NCBI GenBank assembly: GCA_018651745.1
Contig: JABIDL010000026.1
Location: forward strand, 1 to 64,000
Length of the DNA stretch: 64,000 nucleotides
Reading direction: 5' to 3'
Source: Candidatus Neomarinimicrobiota bacterium
GTDB taxonomy: Bacteria > Fidelibacterota > Marinisomatia > Marinisomatales > TCS55
This document shows positions 28,249 to 37,734 of this stretch, one piece after another (the first letter of the stretch is position 1; every line of letters begins with the position of its first letter). Below the pieces are notes generated by a model. The model ran no database searches. It had not been told where the DNA came from and worked only from the letters and a program-made list of their open reading frames with translations. The position numbers and the translations under genes were made by a program.

Positions 28249-29249
28249 TGGGTTGGGATGGTTTTTTTAAATTTCTGAAGGTTTTCCTTCTCTCCGATAA
28301 GCATTACCGTTTGATTCTTGGATAAAGCTGTATCGGGTTGCGGATTTAACATAACATCACCATTTTCCTCTACAATTCCAACAACCATTAAATTGAACTC
28401 ATCTCTTAACCCTGAATCTCTGATTAAAACGCCATCGAAACGCGGTATTATTGATAAATCAATTTCATCAATGGCAAGATCTACATATTTCTGTTGTGGT
28501 GTTCCAATCACTACGCTGTCTTCTACAAATGGACTCAAAAGCATTTCTGACATTTTATGTCCGCCCGCCACGTATGGATTCACAATTTTATTGGCTCCTG
28601 CCCTTTTTAATTTTGCTGCTGTATCATAAATAGCATAACGAGAAACCAAAAAGGCATCTGTATTCAATGTTCTTACGGACATGGTTACAAAGAGATTATC
28701 TTGATCGGTTTCCAAGGTTACTACCACTCCTCTTGCAGTTTGAATACCGGCTTCAATCAAGGTTTCTTCAATGGTTGCATCACCAAAAATATAATCGAAC
28801 CCCTTTTCTTTAATTTTGTCAATTTTGGTGTCTTTATTATCAATCACGACAAATGGAACATGCTTTTCTGCCAGTTCTCCGGCTATCACAGCACCCATCC
28901 GTCCATAACCACAAATAATGTAATGACCTTTTAGTTTTTGAATGTGTTTTTTCATTTTTCGACTCCGATATTGACCAAACTCCAATAGTTCAGTCCCAAA
29001 TTGTGAAATAACGTAAGCAAATCCGCTCACACCGAAAATAATTAAGATCATTGCCCAAATTCGTCCGGCTTCGCTTAAGGGATGGACTTCTGCAAATCCA
29101 ACTGTAGATAAGGTAATTACAGTCATATACAAACTGTCTATAATGCTCCAATCATCCCCCCCAATAGTAAAAAACCCAATGGTACCTGTTGTGAGCAAAA
29201 CCAGAACAAAAGTTATAAATTTAAAAGATCTGTTGTTAAAGGGACTCAT
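28245..29249 (-). CDS. Two-helix potassium channel with RCK/TrkA domains
   Basis: MthK-like layout. Two transmembrane helices (about 10-30 and 62-82) flank a pore loop with TLSTVGFAEV at residues 47-56, then a cytoplasmic RCK_N Rossmann domain (HYIICGYGRMGAVIAGELAE) and RCK_C to the end. The filter reads TVGFA rather than TVGYG or TVGFG, which may alter selectivity. It probably mediates ligand-gated K+ flux. The start overlaps cutA by 14 bases. Confidence 0.9.
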   Translation of the reverse strand: MSPFNNRSFKFITFVLVLLTTGTIGFFTIGGDDWSIIDSLYMTVITLSTVGFAEVHPLSEAGRIWAMILIIFGVSGFAYVISQFGTELLEFGQYRSRKMKKHIQKLKGHYIICGYGRMGAVIAGELAEKHVPFVVIDNKDTKIDKIKEKGFDYIFGDATIEETLIEAGIQTARGVVVTLETDQDNLFVTMSVRTLNTDAFLVSRYAIYDTAAKLKRAGANKIVNPYVAGGHKMSEMLLSPFVEDSVVIGTPQQKYVDLAIDEIDLSIIPRFDGVLIRDSGLRDEFNLMVVGIVEENGDVMLNPQPDTALSKNQTVMLIGEKENLQKFKKTIPTQ

Positions 29250-29547
29250 CTATCCAATCCAAGTATTTTTGTGAACCGCTTTCGATTGGCAACGAAATAA
29301 TTTCAGGAACGTCATAACTATGTAGTTTCAGTATCAGTTTTTCTACTTCCCGCTCTTTTGACTTTTTAGTCTTAATGAACAATAAAAACTCGTTTTCCTC
29401 ATTAATATTCCCTTCCCAGCGGTAAATGGATGAAATGTTCGGGATTATATTCACACATGCCACGACTCTTGATTGAACCAATGCGTTAGCGATGGTTTTT
29501 GCTTCAGCCTTAGAAGAAGTAGTTGTGAGTAAAACCCGATAATTCAT
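29236..29547 (-). CDS. cutA: Divalent-cation tolerance protein CutA1
   Basis: Small trimeric ferredoxin-like protein linked to copper tolerance; its molecular role remains unclear. Family signature seen in order: TTTSSKAEAKTIANALVQ, VACVNIIPNISSIYRWEG, EFLLFIKTKK and HSYDVPEIISLPIESGSQKYLDWI. 103 aa, standard length. It overlaps the downstream K+ channel gene by 14 bases, so the two are translated together. Confidence 0.95.
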   Translation of the reverse strand: MNYRVLLTTTSSKAEAKTIANALVQSRVVACVNIIPNISSIYRWEGNINEENEFLLFIKTKKSKEREVEKLILKLHSYDVPEIISLPIESGSQKYLDWIDESL

Positions 29548-29658
29548 ACCCTAAAATTTACTACAGGAAATAATTATCGTTTAGCTCTACTATTAGATTG
29601 GATAAAGCCTGTGGATTTGGATAAGGAATTTTAAAATAATTATCCTAATCTGGTTTTG

Positions 29659-29732
29659 TACGCCCGACAGGATTCGAACCTGTGACCTTATGCTCCGGAG
29701 GCATACGCTCTATCCAGCTGAGCTACGGGCGC
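29659..29732 (-). tRNA. tRNA-Arg (anticodon CCG)
   Basis: Acceptor GCGCCCG/CGGGCGT (terminal G-T pair), anticodon stem TATGC/GCATA with loop CTCCGGA, T-arm ACAGG-TTCGAAT-CCTGT. It reads CGG. No encoded CCA. Confidence 0.95.
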
Positions 29733-29823
29733 AAATAAATAAAAAAATTACAACAAATACTTTAGCATATTGAATCGAAGTACGACAAAATTACCACCTT
29801 CGTCATGCTCAGGGAATACTAGC

Positions 29824-30708
29824 TCATGGTGACAATAATCTTTCAGCAGCTTCCACTGTATTCTCAACCAGCATGGCGATAGTCATGGGTCCAACGCCAC
29901 CCGGGACGGGAGTCAACGCAGTTGCTTTTTGAATCACAGAATCATACTCCGCATCTCCAACCAGTTTGTACCCTTTTTCCGAATCGTCTTCTACCCTGTT
30001 AATTCCAACGTCTATCACGACTGCACCTTCAGAAATATCATCACCCGAAATGGATTCCGGAACACCGGTTGCTGAAATAAGGATATCTGCAGAGCGTGTA
30101 AGTTCTTTTTGGTTTTGTGTATGGGTGTGGCACAAGGTAACAGTTGCATTTCCAGGGTTTCTTTTGAGACTTAACAAGATGGACATCGGCCTTCCAACAA
30201 TGTTACTTCTCCCAACCACCACAACCCGCTTTCCATCTGTGTCAATATCATAATGTTCAAGAATTCTCAAAATTCCTTTTGGTGTACATGGAATAAATCG
30301 TGGGTTTCCGGCGGTTAAGAGTCCAAGATTTAGCGGATGAAATCCATCTACATCTTTGGAAGGGGCAACTGACAATAAAACATTTTGTTCATCTATAGAT
30401 TTTGGCAGTGGAAGCTGTACAAGAATCCCGTGAAACCGATCATCAGCATTAAGTATCTGAATTTTTTCCAACAATTTCTCTTCTGAACAAGAATCCGGCA
30501 AGCGGATAGTTTCGGAATACAAATTAAGCTTTTCAAATTTTCTGGTTTTACTACGAACATACACTTGACTTGCCGGATTTTCTCCCACCAAAATAACTGC
30601 AAGTCCCGGCGTGATACTTGCTTCTTTTAAATGAGTAATCCTGGAATTCAGCGATGCATAAACAGACTCGCTTACTGTTTTCCCGGAAAGCAGTTGAGCT
30701 TCAGGCAT
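29824..30708 (-). CDS. folD: Methylenetetrahydrofolate dehydrogenase/cyclohydrolase
   Basis: Interconverts methylene-, methenyl- and formyl-tetrahydrofolate in one-carbon metabolism. Signatures: GLAVILVGENPASQVYVRSK with the conserved Lys region, GILVQLPLPKSIDEQNVL, PSKDVDGFHPLNLG, CTPKGILRIL, VVVGRSNIVGRPMSILL for NADP binding, and TPVPGGVGPMTIAMLVENTV. 294 aa, full length. It begins 18 bases after zapA. Confidence 0.97.
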   Translation of the reverse strand: MPEAQLLSGKTVSESVYASLNSRITHLKEASITPGLAVILVGENPASQVYVRSKTRKFEKLNLYSETIRLPDSCSEEKLLEKIQILNADDRFHGILVQLPLPKSIDEQNVLLSVAPSKDVDGFHPLNLGLLTAGNPRFIPCTPKGILRILEHYDIDTDGKRVVVVGRSNIVGRPMSILLSLKRNPGNATVTLCHTHTQNQKELTRSADILISATGVPESISGDDISEGAVVIDVGINRVEDDSEKGYKLVGDAEYDSVIQKATALTPVPGGVGPMTIAMLVENTVEAAERLLSP

Positions 30709-30726
30709 GGTAGTATCCGAAATAAA

Positions 30727-31041
30727 TTAAGCTAATTCTTGATCGATTTTATCAATTAGAGATAAAACCTTGGATTCTACTTCGCTCGACAAATTGTCTT
30801 TGTCTCTGTTCGATGTAAACAATTCATCTGTAACGTTCATTGCTGCAAGTATTGCGATTCGAGTCGAAGATTGAGACGAACTCAATCCATCTTGCACTTC
30901 GTGCATTTTGTTGTCTACATATTCAGCGATATTTTTGATATACGTTGAATCTGCAGGTGCTTTTACTGTGTACTCATGACCAAATATGGAAACTCGCACC
31001 AAATTGTCCGAATCGTCTATAGATTTATCTTGTTCGTTCAT
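30727..31041 (-). CDS. zapA: Cell division protein ZapA
   Basis: Small FtsZ-ring stabiliser. VRVSIFGHEYTVKAPADSTYIKN is the ZapA N-terminal beta domain (DSTYIKNIAEYVDNKM), followed by IAILAAMNVTDELFTSN and a C-terminal coiled coil. 104 aa. The start overlaps the pheT stop by four bases, the common pheT-zapA linkage. Confidence 0.88.
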   Translation of the reverse strand: MNEQDKSIDDSDNLVRVSIFGHEYTVKAPADSTYIKNIAEYVDNKMHEVQDGLSSSQSSTRIAILAAMNVTDELFTSNRDKDNLSSEVESKVLSLIDKIDQELA

Positions 31042-33419
31042 GATCTTAATTTACCATCAAAAATTTTTGAAACAACGTCTATAATTCCCTTAATCAATGG
31101 GTTTACGTCCGAATCTTCAAGTGTTTTTGAAGGATGCTGGAATACCAACCTAAATGTTACGGAACGGTTTCCCGATCCGATTGATTCATCTGAAAATTCG
31201 TTAACCGGCGACACTAATTTTAAAATATCGCCACCCTTTGTTTGCATTGATTCCAAAACGTCTCCTACCGAGACAGAATCGGATAACACAAAATTCAAAT
31301 CTCGTTCACTCACAGGGTATGCGTTGATTTGTTTGAATTGTGTTGTTACATCTAATGCGTCCACAATCTGTTGGAATTCAAATTCGAATCCATAAATACC
31401 TCGTTTACCAGATTTGATTTTTTGAATAAATGATGTATTTACAATTCCTATCGTGCCAATATCATTTCCCGAAAGACGAATCGTTTGCGCATTGGAAAAA
31501 ATATCCGATTTGCAAGGAAGAAATGCCAAATCTTGAATTCCAAACCGGGCTGCAATAGAAGTAATCACACCTTTGACAACAAATAAAGATGATTTTATTT
31601 GCGTTGAATGATGGATATCCTTATCAGTCCAATTTCCATGAATGACTCCAGCCATTTTTAGTTTTTCATGAATTCCTTTAAGCCCTTTTTTCTTTTGGAC
31701 AAAAACATTTCCAATTTCATAGAGTCTTAAATCTTGTCTGCCATTTGCAATATTGAAATCAATTTTTTGTATCAATCCCGGGATTAAGGTTGTTCTTAAA
31801 AATGCCATTTTTTCACTCAATGGATTCTTCATGGCAACAGGTGTTTCCGCATGAGCGGATGCAATGCGTTTTGACTCTAATGAATTTGAATAACAATGTC
31901 CAAATCCAAACCCGGCCATAAATTGAACTACATCCTCAATGGATGCTTCCGGATCGGGTTTGCGAGATGAATGCACACCCGAAAAATGAACGCTCGATGG
32001 AACATTATCATACCCGTAAATTCGGATGATTTCTTCAATTAAATCAATTTCACGTTCTAAATCGGGCCGATAAGTTGGTATGTTACAAGACCACGATGAG
32101 GCATTCTTTTTTACAATCATCCCCAGTCCTTTTAACGTGTTTGAAACATGGGCATCAGAAATCTTTTGTCCTGAAATCAAATCAAGCTCTGATCTTCTAA
32201 GTGTTACTGATGTTTGTTTGAATTTTTTTGGGTACGCATCAATATAGCCTTTAATTGGATTTCCTCCTGCAAAATCAATGAGCAATTGAACCACCCGGTT
32301 ATATGCAGCTACGCATCCGTTAATATCAGCGCCTCTTTCAAATCTGCGTGATGCTTCTGTTCTCAGTCCTAATGATTTTGCGCCTTTTCGAATTGTAATG
32401 GGATCAAAATAAGCACTTTCAATTAAAATAGAAGTTGTATCTTTTGTAACACCGGAATCTTCTCCACCCATAATTCCGGCGATTGCTAATGGATTTTTTC
32501 CATCGGTAATGAGACAATGGTCTGGGTTGAATGTATATTTTTCTCCGTCTAAACCAAGGATTGATTCACCCTTTTTTGCCTTGCGGACCTGAATTGCTTT
32601 CCCGGGAATTTTATCAAGATCAAACATATGTGTTGGATGACCGAATTCCAGTAAAACAAAATTAGATATATCTACCACATTGTTAATACTCCTCAAACCG
32701 GCGGCTTTTAGTTTTGTCACCATCCATTCCGGAGATGGCCCCACCGTTATTTCATTTACAATTCCGGCGATATATCTTGGGCAACCAATTTTGTCATCAA
32801 TCGTAACTGAAATATGATCCTTCGATGGACTAACTGCTTTATGAACCGGTGATGTTGGAATTGTTAGTGTTCGACCGGTTTTTACCGCTAAATCTCGAGC
32901 TACTCCAATATGTGACAGCGCATCCGAACGATTTGGGGTCAAATCCAAATCGATAGCACTGAATTCACTTTTGAGCCATTTAGAAATAGAAGTTCCGATT
33001 TTTAAATTGTCTGGTAATTCCATAATACCTTCATGCTCATCTGAAATCCCCAGCTCCCTTTCGGAACAAATCATGCCGGTACTTTCTATTCCGCGAATCG
33101 TTACTTTTTTCAATATAAACCCACCGGGAAGTGATGATCCAACCGGCGCAAATGGAATGGAAAGGTTTTCACGAACATTCGGGGCACCACAAACAACTTC
33201 GACTGATTGCGAACCGTCAAAAACGGTCACCAAAGATAGTTTATCTGCATTTGGGTGTTTTCGCACAGATGTTATTTTCCCGACAATCAATCCCTTAACT
33301 TCACTAAAATTAGATGAAATTTCCGCTTCTAACCCCAGCATTGTTAGCATTTCAGAAAGATCTTCAAGCGATTCATTTACTTTAACATAATCGCTTAGCC
33401 AGCTAGTTGAAATTCGCAT
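31038..33419 (-). CDS. pheT: Phenylalanyl-tRNA synthetase beta subunit
   Basis: Beta subunit of the alpha2-beta2 class II synthetase. The N-terminal tRNA-binding OB fold (about 39-150, VGKITSVRKHPNADKLSLV) is followed by the B3/B4 editing domain (HPTHMFDLDKIPGK), the B5 domain (RPDLEREIDLIEEIIRIYGY), the catalytic-like core and a C-terminal FDX-ACB anticodon domain (YPVSERDLNFVL). 793 aa, full length. Its start overlaps the pheS stop by one base. Confidence 0.97.
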   Translation of the reverse strand: MRISTSWLSDYVKVNESLEDLSEMLTMLGLEAEISSNFSEVKGLIVGKITSVRKHPNADKLSLVTVFDGSQSVEVVCGAPNVRENLSIPFAPVGSSLPGGFILKKVTIRGIESTGMICSERELGISDEHEGIMELPDNLKIGTSISKWLKSEFSAIDLDLTPNRSDALSHIGVARDLAVKTGRTLTIPTSPVHKAVSPSKDHISVTIDDKIGCPRYIAGIVNEITVGPSPEWMVTKLKAAGLRSINNVVDISNFVLLEFGHPTHMFDLDKIPGKAIQVRKAKKGESILGLDGEKYTFNPDHCLITDGKNPLAIAGIMGGEDSGVTKDTTSILIESAYFDPITIRKGAKSLGLRTEASRRFERGADINGCVAAYNRVVQLLIDFAGGNPIKGYIDAYPKKFKQTSVTLRRSELDLISGQKISDAHVSNTLKGLGMIVKKNASSWSCNIPTYRPDLEREIDLIEEIIRIYGYDNVPSSVHFSGVHSSRKPDPEASIEDVVQFMAGFGFGHCYSNSLESKRIASAHAETPVAMKNPLSEKMAFLRTTLIPGLIQKIDFNIANGRQDLRLYEIGNVFVQKKKGLKGIHEKLKMAGVIHGNWTDKDIHHSTQIKSSLFVVKGVITSIAARFGIQDLAFLPCKSDIFSNAQTIRLSGNDIGTIGIVNTSFIQKIKSGKRGIYGFEFEFQQIVDALDVTTQFKQINAYPVSERDLNFVLSDSVSVGDVLESMQTKGGDILKLVSPVNEFSDESIGSGNRSVTFRLVFQHPSKTLEDSDVNPLIKGIIDVVSKIFDGKLRS

Positions 33420-34411
33420 CAGAATTGCTCCAAAAAGCGTAAATCACCTTGATAAAATAAACGAATGTCATCAATGCCATACTTCAACATAGCGATGCGT
33501 TCAATTCCCATTCCAAACGCATATCCATGCCAAATTTTAGGATCGTATCCAACATTAGTAAATACCTCAGGATCCACCATTCCGCAACCCAATATTTCTA
33601 ACCATTCACCTCTGGATTCGCTCCAAATATCCATTTCAGCACTTGGTTCGGTAAAAGGAAAAAAACTTGGTCGGAATCTCATTTTCACATCATCCCCAAA
33701 ACATCTTTTTACGAATAATTCCAATGTACCTTTCAAATCTGGAAAGGAAACATTTTTATCTACATACAATCCTTCAACCTGATGAAATAAGCAATAGCTC
33801 TTAAAGCTGATGGCCTCATTTCGGTACACTCTCCCAGGTACAATATAACGAAGCGGTGGATTCTGATTTTCCATCAGATGGATTTGCACATTGGAAGTAT
33901 GCGTTCTAAGGACTGTATTATCGTCAACGAAAAAAGTGTCCTGCATATCTCTCGCTGGATGATGCTTTGGAATATTTAGCGCCTGGAAATTATGATAATC
34001 ATCATCAATTTCAGGACCGTATGCTACCGAAAACCCAATTGAAATAAAGATGTCTTTTATTTCTTTTAAGATTTGATGAAGCGGATGAATTGATCCTGTA
34101 GAAAAATTGAATCCTGGTAGTGAATAATCGATTCGCTGATCTTCATCCGCTTGGTCATCGATATCATCAGCGCCCGATATTTCCTTAAAGGCGTTCGATA
34201 GCTCGTCCCTCAATGAATTAAGCTGTTGACCAAATTTAGGTCGATCAGAAGGATCGGCATCCTTCAATTGCTGAAATAATGATGCAATTTCCCCTTTTCG
34301 CCCAAAATATCGGACACGCAACAATTCTTGTTCCTGAGGATCGGTCGGAAATTTCTCGACATCTGCCAAAAATGATTTCTTGACAGATTCAATGGACCGC
34401 TTAAGATCCAT
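33419..34411 (-). CDS. pheS: Phenylalanyl-tRNA synthetase alpha subunit
   Basis: Catalytic alpha subunit. An N-terminal coiled coil (about 1-85) is followed by the class II core: GSIHPLHQILKEIKDIFISI, HNFQALNIPKHHPARDMQDT, RTHTSNVQIHLM, FRPSFFPFTEPSAEMDIW and the C-terminal motif 3 GFGxG-like segment GYAFGMGIERIAMLKYGIDD. 330 aa. It immediately follows rplT, whose stop abuts its start region. Confidence 0.98.
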   Translation of the reverse strand: MDLKRSIESVKKSFLADVEKFPTDPQEQELLRVRYFGRKGEIASLFQQLKDADPSDRPKFGQQLNSLRDELSNAFKEISGADDIDDQADEDQRIDYSLPGFNFSTGSIHPLHQILKEIKDIFISIGFSVAYGPEIDDDYHNFQALNIPKHHPARDMQDTFFVDDNTVLRTHTSNVQIHLMENQNPPLRYIVPGRVYRNEAISFKSYCLFHQVEGLYVDKNVSFPDLKGTLELFVKRCFGDDVKMRFRPSFFPFTEPSAEMDIWSESRGEWLEILGCGMVDPEVFTNVGYDPKIWHGYAFGMGIERIAMLKYGIDDIRLFYQGDLRFLEQF

Positions 34412-34759
34412 TTAACCCTGAACGGTTTTTACGAGCTCAGCAAAAGCATCAGGTTCTCTGACCGCTAAATCAGCCAGAACTTTTCTGTCCAGTTCGATTC
34501 CTTTATTTTTCAGACCGGCTATGAAAACGGAATATGAAATTCCATTCAATCGAGTCGCTGCATTTATTCTTGTAATCCACAGGCGTCGGAACTGGCGTTT
34601 TCTTTGGCGGCGGTCACGGTAGGCGTATGTACCTGCTCTAACCACAGCATCTTTGGCCGCTTTATAGGTGCGGCTCCGGGCACCATAGTAGCCCTTGGCC
34701 TGCTTTACGATTTTTCTGTGCCGACGATGTCGTGGAACAGATGAGTTTGCTCTTGGCAT
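34412..34759 (-). CDS. rplT: 50S ribosomal protein L20
   Basis: Early-assembly 23S rRNA-binding protein of 115 aa, standard length. [20 protein letters not shown] and [19 protein letters not shown] are diagnostic. Ribosome site GGAG lies upstream. It belongs to thrS-infC-rpmI-rplT-pheST, in which L20 commonly represses its own operon. Confidence 0.98.
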   Translation of the reverse strand: MPRANSSVPRHRRHRKIVKQAKGYYGARSRTYKAAKDAVVRAGTYAYRDRRQRKRQFRRLWITRINAATRLNGISYSVFIAGLKNKGIELDRKVLADLAVREPDAFAELVKTVQG

Positions 34760-34773
34760 GATGTATCTCCTAT

Positions 34774-34968
34774 TTAACTTTCGATCATACGTTTAACTCG
34801 TTTTTCCGTTGATTTTGAAACAAGTCCTGTTTTTCGCATTTTTCGTTTCGCATCTTTAGAACGGCGAATTAGCATATGTCTATGGTTTGCTTTATTTCTC
34901 TTTAACTTCCCGGTGCCGGTTTTTCCAAACCGTTTTGTTGCACCACTACGAGTTTTTTGTTTAGGCAT
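34774..34968 (-). CDS. rpmI: 50S ribosomal protein L35
   Basis: 64-aa basic ribosomal protein. [20 protein letters not shown] and [20 protein letters not shown] match the family throughout. AGGAG before the ATG. It lies between infC (11-base gap) and rplT (14-base gap). Confidence 0.97.
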   Translation of the reverse strand: MPKQKTRSGATKRFGKTGTGKLKRNKANHRHMLIRRSKDAKRKMRKTGLVSKSTEKRVKRMIES

Positions 34969-34979
34969 TAGTTTCTCTC

Positions 34980-35492
34980 CTATTTTTGAGTCAGCACAAC
35001 ATTCATGCGCCGACCTTCTAAATCTGTCTGTTTTTCTATTTCCGAAATATCTTCTAGCATTTGAACTACACGTTCAAGAATGTCCATCCCAAGATCAACT
35101 CGAGATAATTCTCTTCCACGGAACATAATTGTGACCTTTAATTTATTACCTTCCAGCAAAAATTTCCTTCCTTGATTTACTTTTGTCATCAAGTCATTTT
35201 CACTGATAGCAGGGCGGATTCTAATCTCTTTTATTTTTATGATATGTTGCTTCTTTTTACTCTGGTGAGCCTTTTTCTTTTGCTCATATTTCAATTTCCC
35301 ATAATTCAGAAGTTTACAGACAGGAGGGTTGGTATTTCCACCAACCTGGACCAAGTCAAGATTTACATCTTCTGCCTTTTCAATCGCTTCTTCAATGGAA
35401 ACAACACCTAATTGTTCTCCGGTTTCACTTATCAGTCTAACCTCTTTTGACTGAATAGCCTCGTTTATTCGCAACTCTTTTTTCTTACTGAT
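34980..35492 (-). CDS. infC: Translation initiation factor IF-3, probable AUC start
   Basis: IF-3 prevents premature subunit joining and discriminates start codons. The N-domain (RINEAIQSKEVRLISETGEQ), Lys-rich linker (KYEQKKKAHQSKKKQ) and C-domain (IKIKEIRIRPAISENDL; VTIMFRGRELSR) are all seen. The only upstream in-frame ATG (35510) overlaps the AAAGGAG ribosome site itself, so it is unlikely to be used. The in-frame ATC at 35492 lies 8 bases after AAAGGAG and gives 170 aa. Non-AUG starts in infC are known to allow IF-3 self-repression. The start overlaps the end of thrS by 8 bases. Confidence 0.95.
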   Translation of the reverse strand: MSKKKELRINEAIQSKEVRLISETGEQLGVVSIEEAIEKAEDVNLDLVQVGGNTNPPVCKLLNYGKLKYEQKKKAHQSKKKQHIIKIKEIRIRPAISENDLMTKVNQGRKFLLEGNKLKVTIMFRGRELSRVDLGMDILERVVQMLEDISEIEKQTDLEGRRMNVVLTQK

Positions 35493-37431
35493 ACAATGGT
35501 CTCCTTTCATTGATTTCTTGTTTCAAATCTTTTATTAATGCATTGAATTCGATTGATCCCTTATCCCCAATTAATCTTCTTCTAACAGAAACTGTCTCAG
35601 ATTGGGATTCTTTTTCGCCAATTATTAGCATCACATTTATTTTTTGCAATTCGGCATGGCGAATTTTAGTTCCTATTTTATCCGGTCTTTTATCAAGGGT
35701 CACTCGAAATCCTTCAGATTTAAATGATTTCATTACTTTCTTGGCATATAAATCAGCTTTTTCTGACACGGTTAGAATAGTCACCTGTATTGGCGCAAGC
35801 CACAGTGGAAAGTCACCTTTATAATGTTCAATTAAAAAACCAATGAACCGTTCGTGTGTGCTTAAAGGTGCCCGATGAATGCATAAAGGTGTTTGATCTT
35901 TACCGTCCGAATCGATATAGGTGAGACCAAATCGTTCGGGAATTGCAAAATCTACCTGATTGGTTGCCAAGGTAAATTCTTTTCCAATTGCGCTCCAAAC
36001 TTGGACATCTATTTTGGGACCATAAAAAGCTGATTCGCCTGGAACTTCTATAAAATTGATTTCACCGTCAGCCAATGCTTCTTTTACTAAATTTTCTGTT
36101 TTAACCCATAATGCCGGGTCATTGACATATTTTTTTCCTAAACCTTCTTCGTTATGAAGACTTAATCTCATTTCATATTTTTCAATCCCAAAAATGTCAA
36201 AATATTTTAAATAAAGATTACACACGGCTAAAAACTCATCTTTAAATTGATTTTCGGTGCAATATATATGGGCATCATTCATTTGCATACTCCTAACGCG
36301 CATCAATCCAAATAATTGCCCGGATTTTTCATATCTGTAACAAGTTCCATATTCGGAAAACCGCACAGGCAAATCCTTATAACTACGCTGTTCAGATGCA
36401 AATACTTTATGATGATGTGGGCAATTCATCGGTTTAACATAATAGTCGGTTCCGTCCACATTCATCGCAGGATACATATTTTCTTTATAATGTTCCAAAT
36501 GACCGGATTTTTCGTACAAAGTTCCTTTGGTCAAATGTGGTGTTCTAATTCTATCATAACCCGCTACGGTTTCTACCTCTTTTGCAAGTTTTTCCAATTC
36601 GTCTATTATGGCAGTGCCATTTGGAAGCCAAAGTGGCAATCCCGGTCCAATTTCTTCATCAAATGTAAAAAGTTTTAATTCTTTTCCTATTTTTCGATGA
36701 TCTCGTTTTTTCGCTTCCTCTAAAAAGGCTAAATATTCATTTAATTGTTTCTTTGTGCTGAAAGCGGTTCCGTAAATGCGCTGTAGCATTTTATTATTCT
36801 CATCACCTCGCCAATATGCGCCTGAAGTATCAAGTAATTTAAAATATTTTATCCTGCCGGTTGAAGGAGCATGCGGCCCACGACATAGGTCAAAAAATTC
36901 TCCCTGAGTGTATATAGAAACTTTTTCATCCTCAGGTAATTCGTCGAGGATTTCCACTTTATAAGGTTCATTCATTTCCGAAAATATCTTAATTGCTTCT
37001 GTACGACTGAGTTCTTTTCTTGTTATAGTTAAGTTCTTTTTAGAAATTTCGTGCATCTTGGCTTCAATTTTAGGAAGATCGCTTTCTGAAAAATCCTCCT
37101 CAAAATCAATGTCATAATAAAATCGGTTCTCTATGGTTGGACCAATGGATAATTTCGCATTGGGATATAACTCCATGACAGCCTGTGCTAATAGATGCGC
37201 TGCACTATGAAGAAGTACTTCGTGTCCGGCCTCACTCTCGCCTTTGATCACTACAAAATCAACATCTTTGTCAATCGGGATGGATAAATCAATTAATGCA
37301 CCATTTACTTCAGCTACAACAGCAGCTATTGCCAACCCCGGTCCTATGGATTCGCAGATTTGCATTCCCGTTGTCCCAGACGGGAAAGTTTTTGTGGTTT
37401 TATCGGGCAATGTTATGGTGATGTCACTCAT
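35485..37431 (-). CDS. thrS: Threonyl-tRNA synthetase
   Basis: Class II synthetase. N-terminal TGS domain (1-62), editing domain with HSAAHLLAQAV and DLCRGPHAPSTG, then the catalytic core: motif 2 region RFSEYGTCYRYEKSGQLFGL, zinc site MNCPHHHKVF, and motif 3 PLSTHERFIGFLIEHYKGDF. The C-terminal anticodon domain (VTILTVSEKADLYAKKV) ends the protein. 648 aa, standard. It heads the thrS-infC-rpmI-rplT-pheST group after a 125-base leader in which no clear leader structure was found. Confidence 0.98.
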   Translation of the reverse strand: MSDITITLPDKTTKTFPSGTTGMQICESIGPGLAIAAVVAEVNGALIDLSIPIDKDVDFVVIKGESEAGHEVLLHSAAHLLAQAVMELYPNAKLSIGPTIENRFYYDIDFEEDFSESDLPKIEAKMHEISKKNLTITRKELSRTEAIKIFSEMNEPYKVEILDELPEDEKVSIYTQGEFFDLCRGPHAPSTGRIKYFKLLDTSGAYWRGDENNKMLQRIYGTAFSTKKQLNEYLAFLEEAKKRDHRKIGKELKLFTFDEEIGPGLPLWLPNGTAIIDELEKLAKEVETVAGYDRIRTPHLTKGTLYEKSGHLEHYKENMYPAMNVDGTDYYVKPMNCPHHHKVFASEQRSYKDLPVRFSEYGTCYRYEKSGQLFGLMRVRSMQMNDAHIYCTENQFKDEFLAVCNLYLKYFDIFGIEKYEMRLSLHNEEGLGKKYVNDPALWVKTENLVKEALADGEINFIEVPGESAFYGPKIDVQVWSAIGKEFTLATNQVDFAIPERFGLTYIDSDGKDQTPLCIHRAPLSTHERFIGFLIEHYKGDFPLWLAPIQVTILTVSEKADLYAKKVMKSFKSEGFRVTLDKRPDKIGTKIRHAELQKINVMLIIGEKESQSETVSVRRRLIGDKGSIEFNALIKDLKQEINERRPLYQ

Positions 37432-37556
37432 GGGTAAAAAATTCGGATGAATAGTTACAAAATAATGTCAAAATAAATGAACGGACTTAGGTGCAAGTTC
37501 ACTGAGAACAATAAATGTTGTGATATGTTGATAATATTACCATCTTAAATTTCGTG

Positions 37557-37630
37557 TGGGCGATACTGGACTTGAACCAGTGACCTCTTGCATGTCAAGC
37601 AAGCACTCTAACCACCTGAGCTAATCGCCC
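37557..37630 (-). tRNA. tRNA-Val (anticodon GAC)
   Basis: Acceptor GGGCGAT/ATCGCCC, anticodon stem CTTGC/GCAAG with loop TTGACAT, T-arm ACTGG-TTCAAGT-CCAGT. It reads GUC. No encoded CCA. It precedes thrS on the same strand. Confidence 0.95.
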
Positions 37631-37734
37631 TAATGAATTCGTTTCGATAACAATAGAATATGGTGTCGAAAAATTCGGTGGAATCTATAATAAATTTGAA
37701 TTCTGCGTAATTGATTTTCAAAAGAAAATTAACA

